Assembly (NCBI RefSeq): GCF_007830435.1
Contig: NZ_VLLC01000032.1
Coordinates: 1 to 34,738 of the forward strand
Direction of reading: 5' to 3'
DNA length: 34,738 bases
Origin: Desulfobotulus alkaliphilus
GTDB lineage: Bacteria; Desulfobacterota; Desulfobacteria; Desulfobacterales; ASO4-4
Below are positions 1 through 8,495 of this stretch, in pieces (the stretch's first letter is position 1; every line of letters begins with the position of its first letter). The translations under genes and the position numbers were made by a program. The notes beneath the pieces are model-generated. The model made no database searches, was not told the origin of the DNA, and saw nothing but the letters and a program-made list of their open reading frames with translations.

Positions 1-178
1 CGGGGAGTTTTTGCCGCTTCCGCACAGGGCAAGAGGCTCCCGAATCCGGCACTCAAGATCTATAGGCATTTTTGCTCCCGTAAAGGGCTTGAGCTTTTCA
101 GCTTGAGTGCCGGATTGCGTCACGGGCAAATAGCCTGGGGCCTGTGCATCTGCCTTGCAGGTATGGTGCTTGGAAAAC
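1..178 (-). repeat. Dispersed mosaic repeat, copy 1 (cut by window edge)
   Basis: Reverse complement of the left part of the repeats at 8496 and 10740. Shared blocks include the complement of CCAAGTACCATACCTGCAAG and of GCTTCTTGCCCTGTGCGG. Similarity stops near 178, after the complement of GTTTTCCAAG. The copy is interrupted at 43-116 by a nested palindromic insert. The rest of the repeat would lie left of the window. No plausible protein is encoded. It sits just beyond the qmoC terminator. Confidence 0.85.
43..116. repeat. Nested 74-bp insert with 15-bp inverted ends
   Basis: Bounded by AATCCGGCACTCAAG (43-57) and its exact complement CTTGAGTGCCGGATT (102-116). The interior carries CCCGTAAAGGGCTTGAG, which matches the interior of the insert at 10811-10885 in opposite orientation. 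It sits inside the larger repeat at the same point as in copy 3. It is too small to encode a transposase. A MITE-like or REP-like element is an inference. Confidence 0.75.
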
Positions 179-193
179 AATGCTCCCTGACAG

Positions 194-230
194 AAAAACG
201 GTGGTCCGAATATACCGGACCACCGCTTTT
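194..230. terminator. Bidirectional terminator after qmoC
   Basis: CGGTGGTCCG (199-208) pairs with CGGACCACCG (216-225) over a 7-nt loop. A run of five A lies to the left (194-198), giving a U-tract for the minus-strand qmo transcript. CTTTTTT follows on the right for plus-strand transcripts entering from the repeat. It ends the apr-qmo unit. Confidence 0.85.
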
Positions 231-273
231 TTATACCTGCCTTCTCTTTAAAAAAAGAGAGGTTTTCCAGCGC

Positions 274-1455
274 TTACTTCCGTCCACTGTATGCCTGATA
301 TCCCATGGCTGCTGTCCGGTAAACCAGATGGGCCATCTTGGAAAAGGGAAGATAGGCAAAGAGATGGAAGATGGCAATGAGGTGGATGTAGTAGGAAAGG
401 TAGCTCAGGAAAGCCACGCCCCCCAGACGGAACATCTGGGTAAACATCCCCGTTACCGCAACGACCATGATCACGCCCAGAATATACCAGTCTTTATAGG
501 CAGACTTCTGATCTTTTCTGGCCAGACGGTTTTTCATCATCAGTGCAATACCAATGATCAGGGCCACACCGGAAACGTTGGCCACCCACTTGATGGGGTT
601 GAGCTGGCTGTAGGGTGTTGCCTGATGCATGAAGTAAACACCGATGAAAACAAGACCCGTTACAATGGCAAGGCCTATGAAGGAGAAAAGAACCATCATA
701 TGGGCCGTTGCCCGTTCACGGTTTTCGCCGCACTCGGAAAACTTCTTGTGCTTGCCTATGGTAGGCAGCACCTGCCAGATGGCTTTTGCATATTCCACCC
801 AGTCCAGATCCGTCCTTCTGGTTTTTCCTTCAAGGATGGCGTTGGCGTGCATATCCGCAATAAAGCGTTTTAAACCCAGACCAAAAACAATCACAACGGC
901 CAGAGCCAGAGGAACAAAAACAATATCCACAAACCAGCTGGAAATAAAGTTGGAAGCGGCAATACCCGGAACGGGAAGACCGTCATGGGTGTGGTACCAC
1001 ATTTCTCCGCCAAAAATCTTTGCAAAGAACCCATGCCCGAATACCGTCAGAAAAGCAAAGAAAGCAAAAATGGCCGCAGGAACCGCCGTCAGAATGCCCA
1101 GCTTGCTCGGATCATTCACCATCTTGCCAAGGAATTTGGGCTGGGCATACTCGGTAATGGCATAGGAACGGATGGCTCCCAACACATCTCCAGGTGCAGC
1201 TCCCCTCGGACACATGGTGCTGCAGTCACCGCACTGGTGGCAGAGCCAGATGTCCGAGCTGCCCACAAGCTTATCCTTCAACCCCCAGGAAGCAGCGATC
1301 ATTTCCTTTCTGGGAAAGGGCTTTTCTTCGGGGGATATGGGGCAGGCTACGGAGCAGGTGGCACACTGAAAGCATTTTTTCAGGGTATCCCCGCCGAGGC
1401 CCACCACCTCATTGATAAAGCCTATATCCGGCTCTACCACATATTTCTGTGTCAT
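274..1455 (-). CDS. qmoC: Quinone-interacting membrane oxidoreductase subunit QmoC
   Basis: 393 aa, the usual size for QmoC. It is the membrane subunit of the QmoABC complex, which passes electrons from menaquinol toward adenylylsulfate reductase. The N-terminus is HdrC-like with two [4Fe-4S] motifs: Cys28, 31, 34, 38 (CFQCATCSVACP) and Cys72, 75, 78, 82 (CHQCGDCSTMCP). From about residue 115 it is a cytochrome-b-type membrane domain with roughly six hydrophobic segments (near 117-140, 170-195, 253-275, 290-307, 326-345 and 350-372). Histidines in the membrane part are candidate heme b ligands. It is the last gene of the operon, 46 nt after qmoB, and is followed by a strong terminator. The fused HdrC plus HdrE-like layout is specific to Qmo/Hdr-type complexes, so the call is firm. 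Confidence 0.96.
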   Translation of the reverse strand: MTQKYVVEPDIGFINEVVGLGGDTLKKCFQCATCSVACPISPEEKPFPRKEMIAASWGLKDKLVGSSDIWLCHQCGDCSTMCPRGAAPGDVLGAIRSYAITEYAQPKFLGKMVNDPSKLGILTAVPAAIFAFFAFLTVFGHGFFAKIFGGEMWYHTHDGLPVPGIAASNFISSWFVDIVFVPLALAVVIVFGLGLKRFIADMHANAILEGKTRRTDLDWVEYAKAIWQVLPTIGKHKKFSECGENRERATAHMMVLFSFIGLAIVTGLVFIGVYFMHQATPYSQLNPIKWVANVSGVALIIGIALMMKNRLARKDQKSAYKDWYILGVIMVVAVTGMFTQMFRLGGVAFLSYLSYYIHLIAIFHLFAYLPFSKMAHLVYRTAAMGYQAYSGRK

Positions 1456-1501
1456 CGACCTACCTCCTCAAAATTAAGATTGGGCAATTTGGTTTAACGT
1501 A

Positions 1502-3838
1502 TCAGAAGCCCTTGAAGGGGTTCGGACCCATTTCTTCAATTCTTGCCACAAACTTGTTGATCAGCTCAGGGGCCTTGTCATACTCATCAATGGCAATCTC
1601 AAACTGGGCAATGCGCTCATCTTCAAGGCCAAGGCTTGTGAGGGTATCCCCCATCTTGCTGGAGCGCACATCCATCAGTTCAGAGCCCTTAATGAAGTGG
1701 CATTGATAGTCATCTCCGTGCTTGCATCCCATCATGAACACGCCGTCCATACCCTGGGAAAGGGCATCCTTGATCCAGATAACGTTGACGGAACCCAGGC
1801 AGCGAACGGGAATAATGCGCACATCCGCATGATAGGAGATGCGGTTCATGGCCGCCATATCCAGCGCAGGATAGGCATCATTCTCACATACAAAGCCAAG
1901 AATACGCATGGGAGGCTCATCAAAATCCATATCCGAGGGAACCCAGACACTTTTTACCATGGACCCCACGGAATCAATGGAGTAGTCCGCAAAACCAATG
2001 ATGCGCTCAGGACAGGCACCCATACAGGTACCACAGCGGCGGCAGCGGGTGGGATTGGGCTTGGGCGTACCACGCTCATCATCATCCAAGGCACCGAAGG
2101 GACATTCTTCCGTACAACGCTTGCACTGGGTACAGCGCTGAAAGAAAAAGTCAGGGAAGGTCATGTCACCGGAACGGGGATGGACGGCCACACCGCGGTT
2201 GGAAGACTCCACGCACTGGATGGCCTTGAGGGCCGCACCGGTGGCGTCTTCCATGGACTCTTCAATGGTCTGGCTTCTCCGGATGGCACCAGCGGCATAC
2301 ACACCGGTACGCTGGGTTTCATAGGGAAAGCAGATAAAGTTGGAGTCCGCATATCCGTCAAAGGATTTAATCTCCCGGAAGCCGGGGCCCTGACGATAGG
2401 CAAGATTCACCACAGGATCATCTTTGGTGGCAGGAACCATACCCGCAGCAAGGACCACAAGGTCGGCTTTGATCTGAATTTCTTCACCCAGAAGGGTATT
2501 GGCGGCGGTGACCACAAGGCCTTCGGCAGCACTTTCCACAGCAGTCACTTCCCCCTTGGTCATAAAGACACCGGGATCCTGCTGCATGGACTTATAGAAA
2601 TTTTCCTGAAGACCGGGGGTGCGCATGTGCTGATAGATCACATAGGCCTTGCCATCGGCATAGTCTTCCCGCACATATTTGGCCTGCTTCAGGGCCACCA
2701 TGGAGGTGACGGAACCACAGTAATCAAAGTCCGTATCATCCCCATCCTTGCCGGGGCTCTGGACAAAGACAACGTTTTTAGCCGGACGCCCGTCGGAAGG
2801 ACGAACCACCTTGCCCTCCTTGGCCATCATTTCAAACTGATGGTTGGTGATGACATCGGCATTTCCCACACCCAGATGGGCAAAGGCTTCGGCATCCAGT
2901 TCCGCAGGACGCCAGCCCGCAGCAAGGATCACGGCACCATACTTGCTGCCATTGGGATCAAACTGCAGAACATCGGCACGACCCTCATTGATTTTTACAT
3001 AAATCTCACGGATCTGATCCACATCCAGGGCCTTGCCGTTTTCATCGTAACGCTGGGCTTCGGGAACAGCCAGAGGCACGTCAAACTCAATTTTCTCACC
3101 GGGCTTCTTGAAGGTCACGGTAAAATCACCGGGCTGACCCGCAATACGGGCAACCACGGTTCCCGTTTTCACATCAATCTTGGAAGAGGCTTCCACGGCT
3201 TTGATCTGATCACTTGCCACAGGCGGAATCAGGGATTCAAAGGGCATCTGTACGGGCATCTGCCTGCGCATTTTAGCCGCATAGCCACCAAGAGTGTCCT
3301 CTTTTTCCACAATGGTCACTTCATAACCAGCCGCCGCCGCATCCAGGGCAGCCCCCATACCCGTAACACCACCACCGATGACCAGAATCTTTTTGGAGAA
3401 GTTTTCCAGCTGATAGGGCTCAGGAATGGCAATCTTTTCTATGCGGGCCATGCCCATACGGATGTAGTCATCCGCCATCTGCTGAATACGGTCCAGAAAA
3501 TACTCATCGGCCTTTTCATCGTCTGTGACAGGCCCGGGGAACTCTTCCCTCTTATGGCTCCAGACAACGCCTTCCCGGAGATTCACCCGGTCCACCACAC
3601 AGCCGTCAAACTTGAAAATATCAAAATTGACCCTGCGGGAGCAGGCGGCAATGGCCAGGGCATTGGTACCCTCAGCAATATCCGCCTTGATCAGATTCAG
3701 ACCTTCCTCGCCGCAGAGGCAAGGATGGTTTTTACAGTCAAAGCGTTTTTCTGCGGCAACAGCCTCCAGTTTTTCCACATTCAGCATGTCACCGATACCG
3801 CATCCGGTACAGATATATACGCCATATTTCTTCTGCAT
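1502..3838 (-). CDS. qmoB: Quinone-interacting oxidoreductase subunit QmoB (HdrA/MvhD-like)
   Basis: 778 aa cytoplasmic flavo-iron-sulfur subunit of QmoABC. The HdrA-like N-terminus starts with cysteines at 10, 13, 35, 40 and 42. An FAD Rossmann motif GGGVTG is at 155-160, followed by VTIVEKEDTLGG. A double [4Fe-4S] ferredoxin region (CTQCKRCTEECP, then CRRCGTCMGACP) lies near residues 570-620. The last ~130 residues resemble the MvhD/HdrB-associated delta subunit (CLGSVN, then MMGCKHGDDYQCHF), so HdrA and MvhD are fused here, as is known for QmoB. It starts 12 nt after qmoA with a GGAGGGAG ribosome site and is clearly in the same transcript. By analogy with Hdr-linked systems an electron-bifurcating role has been proposed for Qmo; the sequence does not decide that. 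Confidence 0.96.
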   Translation of the reverse strand: MQKKYGVYICTGCGIGDMLNVEKLEAVAAEKRFDCKNHPCLCGEEGLNLIKADIAEGTNALAIAACSRRVNFDIFKFDGCVVDRVNLREGVVWSHKREEFPGPVTDDEKADEYFLDRIQQMADDYIRMGMARIEKIAIPEPYQLENFSKKILVIGGGVTGMGAALDAAAAGYEVTIVEKEDTLGGYAAKMRRQMPVQMPFESLIPPVASDQIKAVEASSKIDVKTGTVVARIAGQPGDFTVTFKKPGEKIEFDVPLAVPEAQRYDENGKALDVDQIREIYVKINEGRADVLQFDPNGSKYGAVILAAGWRPAELDAEAFAHLGVGNADVITNHQFEMMAKEGKVVRPSDGRPAKNVVFVQSPGKDGDDTDFDYCGSVTSMVALKQAKYVREDYADGKAYVIYQHMRTPGLQENFYKSMQQDPGVFMTKGEVTAVESAAEGLVVTAANTLLGEEIQIKADLVVLAAGMVPATKDDPVVNLAYRQGPGFREIKSFDGYADSNFICFPYETQRTGVYAAGAIRRSQTIEESMEDATGAALKAIQCVESSNRGVAVHPRSGDMTFPDFFFQRCTQCKRCTEECPFGALDDDERGTPKPNPTRCRRCGTCMGACPERIIGFADYSIDSVGSMVKSVWVPSDMDFDEPPMRILGFVCENDAYPALDMAAMNRISYHADVRIIPVRCLGSVNVIWIKDALSQGMDGVFMMGCKHGDDYQCHFIKGSELMDVRSSKMGDTLTSLGLEDERIAQFEIAIDEYDKAPELINKFVARIEEMGPNPFKGF

Positions 3839-3850
3839 GATGTCTCCCTC

Positions 3851-5119
3851 CTACCGCTTCACCAGGGTTTGAATCGCCTTGAGCGCCATACCGGTTGCAT
3901 TCTGGTTGCTGGAGACCACGTCCGCCGGCTTGTTGGCACAGCCACAGGCGAACTGACCACCCCTGGTATAATCATTCACAATGAAGCCATCTTCGGTGAA
4001 TACCAGATCCGCCCTGGGTTTCGCACCCGCCAGACTGGGCTCCATGCCCGTGGCAAGTACGGCCATATCCACAGCGCGGCTGCTCTTTTCACCGGACACG
4101 GCATTCTCAGCGGTGACAAGGATCTTACCGTCCTCTTCAGCCACTTCCGCAACCTTGCCCTTGATGAAAAAGACCTTGGGATCGTCCTTGAGCATCTTGT
4201 AAAACTTCTCATAACGATAGCCGGGAGCCCGCAGGTCTATATAATAGATGTAGACTTCCGCATCGGGATACTGGCTGCGGAGATAGGTGGCATGCTTGAG
4301 GGAAGCCATGCAGCAGATGTAGGAGCAGTAGGGCAGATGGTTTTCATCCCTTGAGCCTGCACACTGAACAAAGGCAACGGTCTCAGGGGCCTTGCCATCG
4401 GAAGGACGGACAATTTTGCCCTCCGTGGGACCGTTTTTGGACGCCATACGCTCCAGCATCATGTTGGTGATGATGTCGGGGTAACGGCCAAAACCAAGGT
4501 TATCAATTTTAGCCGCATCATAGGGCTGCCAGCCCGTGGCCCAGACAACGGAACCCACCATGAGATTCAGGGTTTTCGGCTGCATGGCAAGGTCAACGGC
4601 ACCATATTTACAGGCTTCTGCTGCCTTGGCAGCATCATCGGTTCCGATGATTTCAGGAGCGATGACATAGCGCTGGGGAAAGGCCATGCCATGGGGCAGA
4701 TAAGCCCCTTTGGTTTTGGACATGCCAAAATCAAAGGCATTGTCAATTTCTGTAGCGCAGGCGGCACTGCATTCACCGCAGCAGGTACAGTTTTCATTGA
4801 CATAGCGGGGGTTCACCTTCACCTGAACGGAATAGGCACCGGGAGTACCGGTAACACTTTCCACCTCAGCAAGGGTGAGAACCTTGATACGGGCATTGTC
4901 ACGAATTCTTTTGTAGTTGATTTCAAGGCCACAGGTCGGTGGACAGAGTTTCGGAAAATACTGATTCAGCTGGGCTACACGTCCCCCCAGTGAAGCGGTT
5001 TTTTCCACAATGTACACGTCATAGCCGACTTCGGCGGCTTCGAGGGCCGTGGTAAGACCGCTGATCCCCCCCCCGACTACCAGGATGCTGCCAGCAGGGG
5101 CTGATTGTTCCAACGTCAT
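3851..5119 (-). CDS. qmoA: Quinone-interacting oxidoreductase subunit QmoA (HdrA-like)
   Basis: 422 aa HdrA-related flavoprotein, the second soluble subunit of QmoABC. The FAD-binding motif GGGISG is at residues 16-21, followed by DVYIVEKTASLGGR. A cysteine cluster (CTCCGECSAAC, 111-121) marks an iron-sulfur site. A second nucleotide-binding segment (ATGMEPS) and a C-terminal FACGCANKP box follow. The length matches known QmoA. The start is supported by GGAGGG six bases upstream. It follows aprA after a 257-nt leader with a terminator, so qmoABC expression can be set apart from aprBA. QmoA is thought to contact AprAB directly; that comes from the family, not from this sequence. Confidence 0.96.
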   Translation of the reverse strand: MTLEQSAPAGSILVVGGGISGLTTALEAAEVGYDVYIVEKTASLGGRVAQLNQYFPKLCPPTCGLEINYKRIRDNARIKVLTLAEVESVTGTPGAYSVQVKVNPRYVNENCTCCGECSAACATEIDNAFDFGMSKTKGAYLPHGMAFPQRYVIAPEIIGTDDAAKAAEACKYGAVDLAMQPKTLNLMVGSVVWATGWQPYDAAKIDNLGFGRYPDIITNMMLERMASKNGPTEGKIVRPSDGKAPETVAFVQCAGSRDENHLPYCSYICCMASLKHATYLRSQYPDAEVYIYYIDLRAPGYRYEKFYKMLKDDPKVFFIKGKVAEVAEEDGKILVTAENAVSGEKSSRAVDMAVLATGMEPSLAGAKPRADLVFTEDGFIVNDYTRGGQFACGCANKPADVVSSNQNATGMALKAIQTLVKR

Positions 5120-5165
5120 GCTTTCCCTCCGTGATTTATTCGATCCCAGAAATAATCTCTAACAG

Positions 5166-5259
5166 TGGCACGGGCGAACAGGCTGCCTGCCATGCTCCGT
5201 GCCCACATATCCCAGGGCTTCATTCTTTTATCCTGTGAAGCCCTCGGATAATTGGGCAC
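5166..5259 (-). promoter_or_regulatory. Leader of qmoABC with mutually exclusive stems
   Basis: Read on the minus strand, an outer stem (5253-5259 with 5200-5206, GTGCCCA/TGGGCAC) encloses a perfect 9-bp hairpin (5236-5244 with 5215-5223, AGGGCTTCA/TGAAGCCCT). The 3' side of the outer stem overlaps a segment (5198-5204) that can instead pair with 5168-5174 (GGCACGG/CCGTGCC). The two folds cannot coexist. The pairing is seen in the sequence; a switching role is inferred. The region ends about 45 nt before the qmoA start. Confidence 0.5.
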
Positions 5260-5303
5260 ATACCCGAAAAAAGCCACAAAAACCCTTATAAGGGGATGTT
5301 AAC

Positions 5304-5341
5304 AAAAACCTCCTGGCCCCGGGATTCCGGAGACCAGGAGG
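5304..5341 (-). terminator. Terminator between aprA and qmoA
   Basis: On the minus strand CCTCCTGG (5334-5341) pairs with CCAGGAGG (5309-5316), with extra CCGG/CCGG pairing possible inside, and TTTTT follows (5304-5308). A smaller palindrome, CCCTTATAAGGG, with TTTTTG follows at about 5273-5294. They probably reduce read-through from the highly expressed aprBA into qmoABC. Confidence 0.8.
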
Positions 5342-5376
5342 CAAGTGCTATCCGACTACATCACACGCAAGCGTGA

Positions 5377-7353
5377 TTACATCGGGATGATGCGGTGATA
5401 AGGAACTTTCTTCATGCTCCACTCTTTGGTTTCTTTGTTGTAAGTGGAGTTAACAAAGCAGAACCAGTTCTCATCGTCCTGGCCCATGAAGTCTGTTCTG
5501 TAGTAGAAGCCGGGGAAACGGCTTTCCTTACGGAACATGATGTGGCGGGTGTGGGCTTCTACCGTATAGATACGGTGGAAGATTTCCCAGCAGCGCATCA
5601 GTTCGTGCAGGTCGCCTGCTGCCAGATGCTCACAGTCTTCGTGCATCATCTGGAAGAGTTCCATCAGGTTCTCAAGGGCAGACTGGTTGGTGCAGTAGTA
5701 GGAACCCACACCACCACCGTACTCGTTGGTGGCCTTCATCAGACGCATGGTCATACCCGCAGGCTTGCAGAATTTGGGGTTGACGTCTTTGTCTGTGGAG
5801 TAATCCTTGTGGGCAAACCAAGTTTTAACGGGCTTCCATACAAGGTCTGCTGCTTCCTGGGCGCTCATTTCAGGCTCAGGCTTAAAGTCAGGATGATTTT
5901 TTACCCATTTAACCATCATCTTGGCAGCAATGCGGCCTTCGGCATGGGAACCGGAGGAGAACTTGTGACCGGAGCAGCCGATACCGTCCGCAGCGGTGAA
6001 GAGACCTTTAACGGTGGTCATCTGGTTGTAGACCACACCATTGTCGCCCCACTTGTAATCTTCGGGAACCCAGTCTTCGTTGGGACCGGAAACCCAGATA
6101 CCGCAGCAGCCGGAGTGGGAACCCAGCAGGTAGGGTTCTGTGGGCAGAATTTCAGAATCTTTTTTCTCAGGCTCGGTGTTGGTAGCACACCACAGGTTGG
6201 CCTGACCACAGGTCATATCCAGGAAGTCTTCCCATGCTTCTGCTTCCAGATGCTTGAGCTCCTTCTTGTCCATGGTCTCGCCCAGCTTCTGGAGAGCCTT
6301 GGAGGTAACCATCATGATGGGACCACGACCCTGCTTCACTTCGTTCATCAGAAGGTGGTTACGCAGACAGGTCGGGGTGATGGGTGCAGTACCGTAAGGA
6401 GCGTACTTGGCCAGCTCATCCTTGGCATCCTGGGAAGCAGCATAGTTTTCACCCAGAGAGTTTTCCAGATGGGCTTTGAACAGAAGGAACCATGCACCAA
6501 CAGGACCGTAACCGTCTTTGAAACGGGCAGGGGTGAAGCGGTTTTCCATCATGGAAAGTTCAGCACCGGCACGAAGGGCCATGGTGTAGGTGGAGCCGGC
6601 GTTCCATACGGGATACCATGCACGGCCTTTACCTTCACCAACGGAGCGGGGCTGATAGATGTTTACAGCACCACCGCAGGCAACCAGCATGGTGTTGCAC
6701 TTGATGTAGTATACTTTGTTCTCACGGGTGGAGAAACCAACGGCACCGGCGATGCGGTTGGGCTCATTCTTGTCACGGAGCAGCTCAACGATGAATACGC
6801 GCTCAAGAATGTTTTCTTCACCAAGGGCTTTTTTGGCAGCTTCTGCAACGATGCGCTTATAGGATTCACCGTTGATCATGATCTGCCACTTACCGGTACG
6901 AACGGGCTTGGCACCGTCCTTCAGAAGACCAAGCTTCAGGCCTTTTTTACCGTCAACGTTCTTGTTTTCGGCATCTTTTTTCCAGATGGGCAGACCCCAC
7001 TCTTCGAACAGATGAACGGAGTCATCCACGTGGCGGCCAAGGTTGAAGATAAGGTCTTCACGAACAATACCCATAAGGTCGTTACGTACCATGCGCACAT
7101 AGTCGTCCACCTTGTTGTCACCAATATAGGTATTGATGGCGGAAAGACCCTGTGCTACGGCACCGGAGCGCTCAAGAGCAGCCTTGTCCACCAGAAGAAT
7201 TTTGGTGTTGTCATCGGCCCACTTTTTGATCTCAAAAGCTGCGCCACAGTTAGCCATGCCGCCACCAACGAGAAGGATATCCACTTCTTTCTCGATGATC
7301 TCAGGATTTTCAACGCATTTCAGTTCGCCCGCAGGCTGATTCGGCAATGCCAT
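5377..7353 (-). CDS. aprA: Adenylylsulfate reductase alpha subunit
   Basis: 658 aa, the family's usual length. It is the FAD-containing catalytic subunit of dissimilatory APS reductase, which reduces adenosine 5'-phosphosulfate to sulfite and AMP in the cytoplasm. It belongs to the fumarate reductase/succinate dehydrogenase flavoprotein family. The FAD dinucleotide motif GGGMANCGAA is at 30-39, followed by ILLVDKAALERSGAVAQG. A family-typical segment DDYVRMVRNDLMGIVREDL lies near residues 83-101. The late glycine-rich stretch FTAADGIGCSGHKFSSGSHA binds the flavin. The start is ATG with GGGAGG upstream. It follows aprB by 71 nt and pairs with it as the AprAB heterodimer. Essential for sulfate respiration; in some sulfur oxidisers the enzyme runs in reverse, but the Qmo partner here points to reduction. 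Confidence 0.98.
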   Translation of the reverse strand: MALPNQPAGELKCVENPEIIEKEVDILLVGGGMANCGAAFEIKKWADDNTKILLVDKAALERSGAVAQGLSAINTYIGDNKVDDYVRMVRNDLMGIVREDLIFNLGRHVDDSVHLFEEWGLPIWKKDAENKNVDGKKGLKLGLLKDGAKPVRTGKWQIMINGESYKRIVAEAAKKALGEENILERVFIVELLRDKNEPNRIAGAVGFSTRENKVYYIKCNTMLVACGGAVNIYQPRSVGEGKGRAWYPVWNAGSTYTMALRAGAELSMMENRFTPARFKDGYGPVGAWFLLFKAHLENSLGENYAASQDAKDELAKYAPYGTAPITPTCLRNHLLMNEVKQGRGPIMMVTSKALQKLGETMDKKELKHLEAEAWEDFLDMTCGQANLWCATNTEPEKKDSEILPTEPYLLGSHSGCCGIWVSGPNEDWVPEDYKWGDNGVVYNQMTTVKGLFTAADGIGCSGHKFSSGSHAEGRIAAKMMVKWVKNHPDFKPEPEMSAQEAADLVWKPVKTWFAHKDYSTDKDVNPKFCKPAGMTMRLMKATNEYGGGVGSYYCTNQSALENLMELFQMMHEDCEHLAAGDLHELMRCWEIFHRIYTVEAHTRHIMFRKESRFPGFYYRTDFMGQDDENWFCFVNSTYNKETKEWSMKKVPYHRIIPM

Positions 7354-7424
7354 TGTATAGCCTCCCTAAACGATTCTAGTTAAGGAATGATGTTTAAATA
7401 CGATAAACCCCAGTCTTCTTAAGA

Positions 7425-7874
7425 TCAGGATTTCCATACAGGAGGTGCTTCGGGAGCAGCCTGCTTGAACCCGGTCTCTTCTTCCGTAAACAGGAATTCA
7501 GAATCAAGGTCCTTGCCCTTGGCACCTTCGTATGCATTGGCAGTACCTTCAGCAGTGGTCCGGATGGGGAACTTGAAGCGCTTCACAACGCCATTCCGGA
7601 ACTTACAGGTCCACATGATGTCTTCGGTACCCATCATGGGAACAAGATCGGAACCCATGGGAACGAAGTCAGAGTAGCCGCGAACGCCAATGGCCTGGTT
7701 CGGGCAGATTTTGATGCAGGAGAAGCACTCCCAGCATGCATCCGGCTCCTGGTTGTAGGCCTTCATGGCGTTGGGATCCAGCACCATAAGGTCGTTGGGG
7801 CAGATGTACATGCAAGCAGTTTTCTCTCCGCCTTTGCATCCGTCACATTTTTCTGCGATTACAAAGCTTGGCAT
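7425..7874 (-). CDS. aprB: Adenylylsulfate reductase beta subunit
   Basis: 149 aa iron-sulfur subunit of APS reductase, which carries electrons from the donor to the FAD in AprA. Two [4Fe-4S] motifs are visible. The first is CysXXCys with a longer loop (Cys10, 13, 21, 25), which is characteristic of AprB; the second is CWECFSCIKICP (Cys47, 50, 53, 57). The C-terminal tail after about residue 90 would wrap around AprA in known structures. It is the first gene of the operon, with GGGAGGT seven bases before the ATG. Its leader is about 280-320 nt long, with two candidate promoters at 8157-8225. No sat gene lies next to it in this window. Confidence 0.98.
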   Translation of the reverse strand: MPSFVIAEKCDGCKGGEKTACMYICPNDLMVLDPNAMKAYNQEPDACWECFSCIKICPNQAIGVRGYSDFVPMGSDLVPMMGTEDIMWTCKFRNGVVKRFKFPIRTTAEGTANAYEGAKGKDLDSEFLFTEEETGFKQAAPEAPPVWKS

Positions 7875-8156
7875 TTACAATACCTCCCTAAGTTGTACGT
7901 TGAACCAAACTCCTAACGATAAACAATCCGGCCGGCACACATACCATACCGGAGACCAAAAAACCTTTATAATACCCTATGCAGCCCAGAAGCAGCCCGG
8001 CAGGAATATACGGAAAAGATCCGACTATCATCCGGAACCACCAATGAGCAGAACATCAGCACACATCAGAAAGAACACCCTTTCCGATAAAAAACCGGAA
8101 AGCAATCATATTTCCTGCAGAGCATTGTAAAAACAAGACCGAAAATGCTTTTTGCT

Positions 8157-8185
8157 TTTATATCAGTAAGATACACCAAGACCAA
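8157..8185 (-). promoter_or_regulatory. Candidate sigma-70 promoter for aprBA, proximal
   Basis: On the minus strand, -35 TTGGTC (8180-8185), a 17-nt spacer, and -10 TATAAA (8157-8162). Transcription would start near 8150 and leave a leader of about 275 nt before aprB. Judged by eye from consensus only. Confidence 0.5.
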
Positions 8186-8196
8186 TTGAAATGCGA

Positions 8197-8225
8197 AGTT
8201 AACACCTGCAAAGCAGATTTGTCAA
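8197..8225 (-). promoter_or_regulatory. Candidate sigma-70 promoter for aprBA, distal
   Basis: On the minus strand, a perfect -35 TTGACA (8220-8225), a 17-nt spacer, and -10 TTAACT (8197-8202, weak). With the proximal candidate it would make a tandem promoter for a strongly expressed respiratory operon. Confidence 0.45.
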
Positions 8226-8495
8226 GCAAATTCTCCATGAGGCTTTCCTCACACCTGGAAAAAGCTAAAAAAAACCACCAAAAACACAATATAAAGCAAG
8301 TAAAAAATAGAACGATACAAAATATAGATCTTTGCGGCAAAAAAAAGAAACATTGTTCCCCTGACAAACACAGGATCAAAGGCGGCTGCCGGAAAATCCG
8401 TATCGGGCTGGTGGCCCCCAAATTCGCCAGATGCTATTTTTTTTGTCATGGCGAAATCCATTTAAGCATCGTACAAAGCTTTTAATTTGTAACTG

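Larger units (their letters stand above)
7875..8495. other. Non-coding, A+T-rich upstream region of aprB
   Basis: About 620 nt without a credible gene. It holds the aprB leader, two candidate minus-strand promoters, and a hairpin CTTTCCG/CGGAAAG (8080-8086 with 8096-8102) inside the leader. The right half (8150-8490) is visibly richer in A+T than its surroundings and ends at repeat copy 2. Short open frames here have no start site or family resemblance. Confidence 0.6.

Noticed and set aside
1697-4354. 885-codon open frame antisense to qmoB and qmoA
   Set aside because: It is a shadow of strongly codon-biased genes: no ribosome site, His/Gly-rich composition, and the opposite strand encodes well-known proteins throughout.
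5395-7383. 662-codon open frame antisense to aprA
   Set aside because: Shadow frame over aprA with unlikely composition and no family resemblance.
8158-8421. 87-codon hydrophobic minus-strand frame upstream of aprB
   Set aside because: A+T-rich, no ribosome site, overlaps both candidate promoters.
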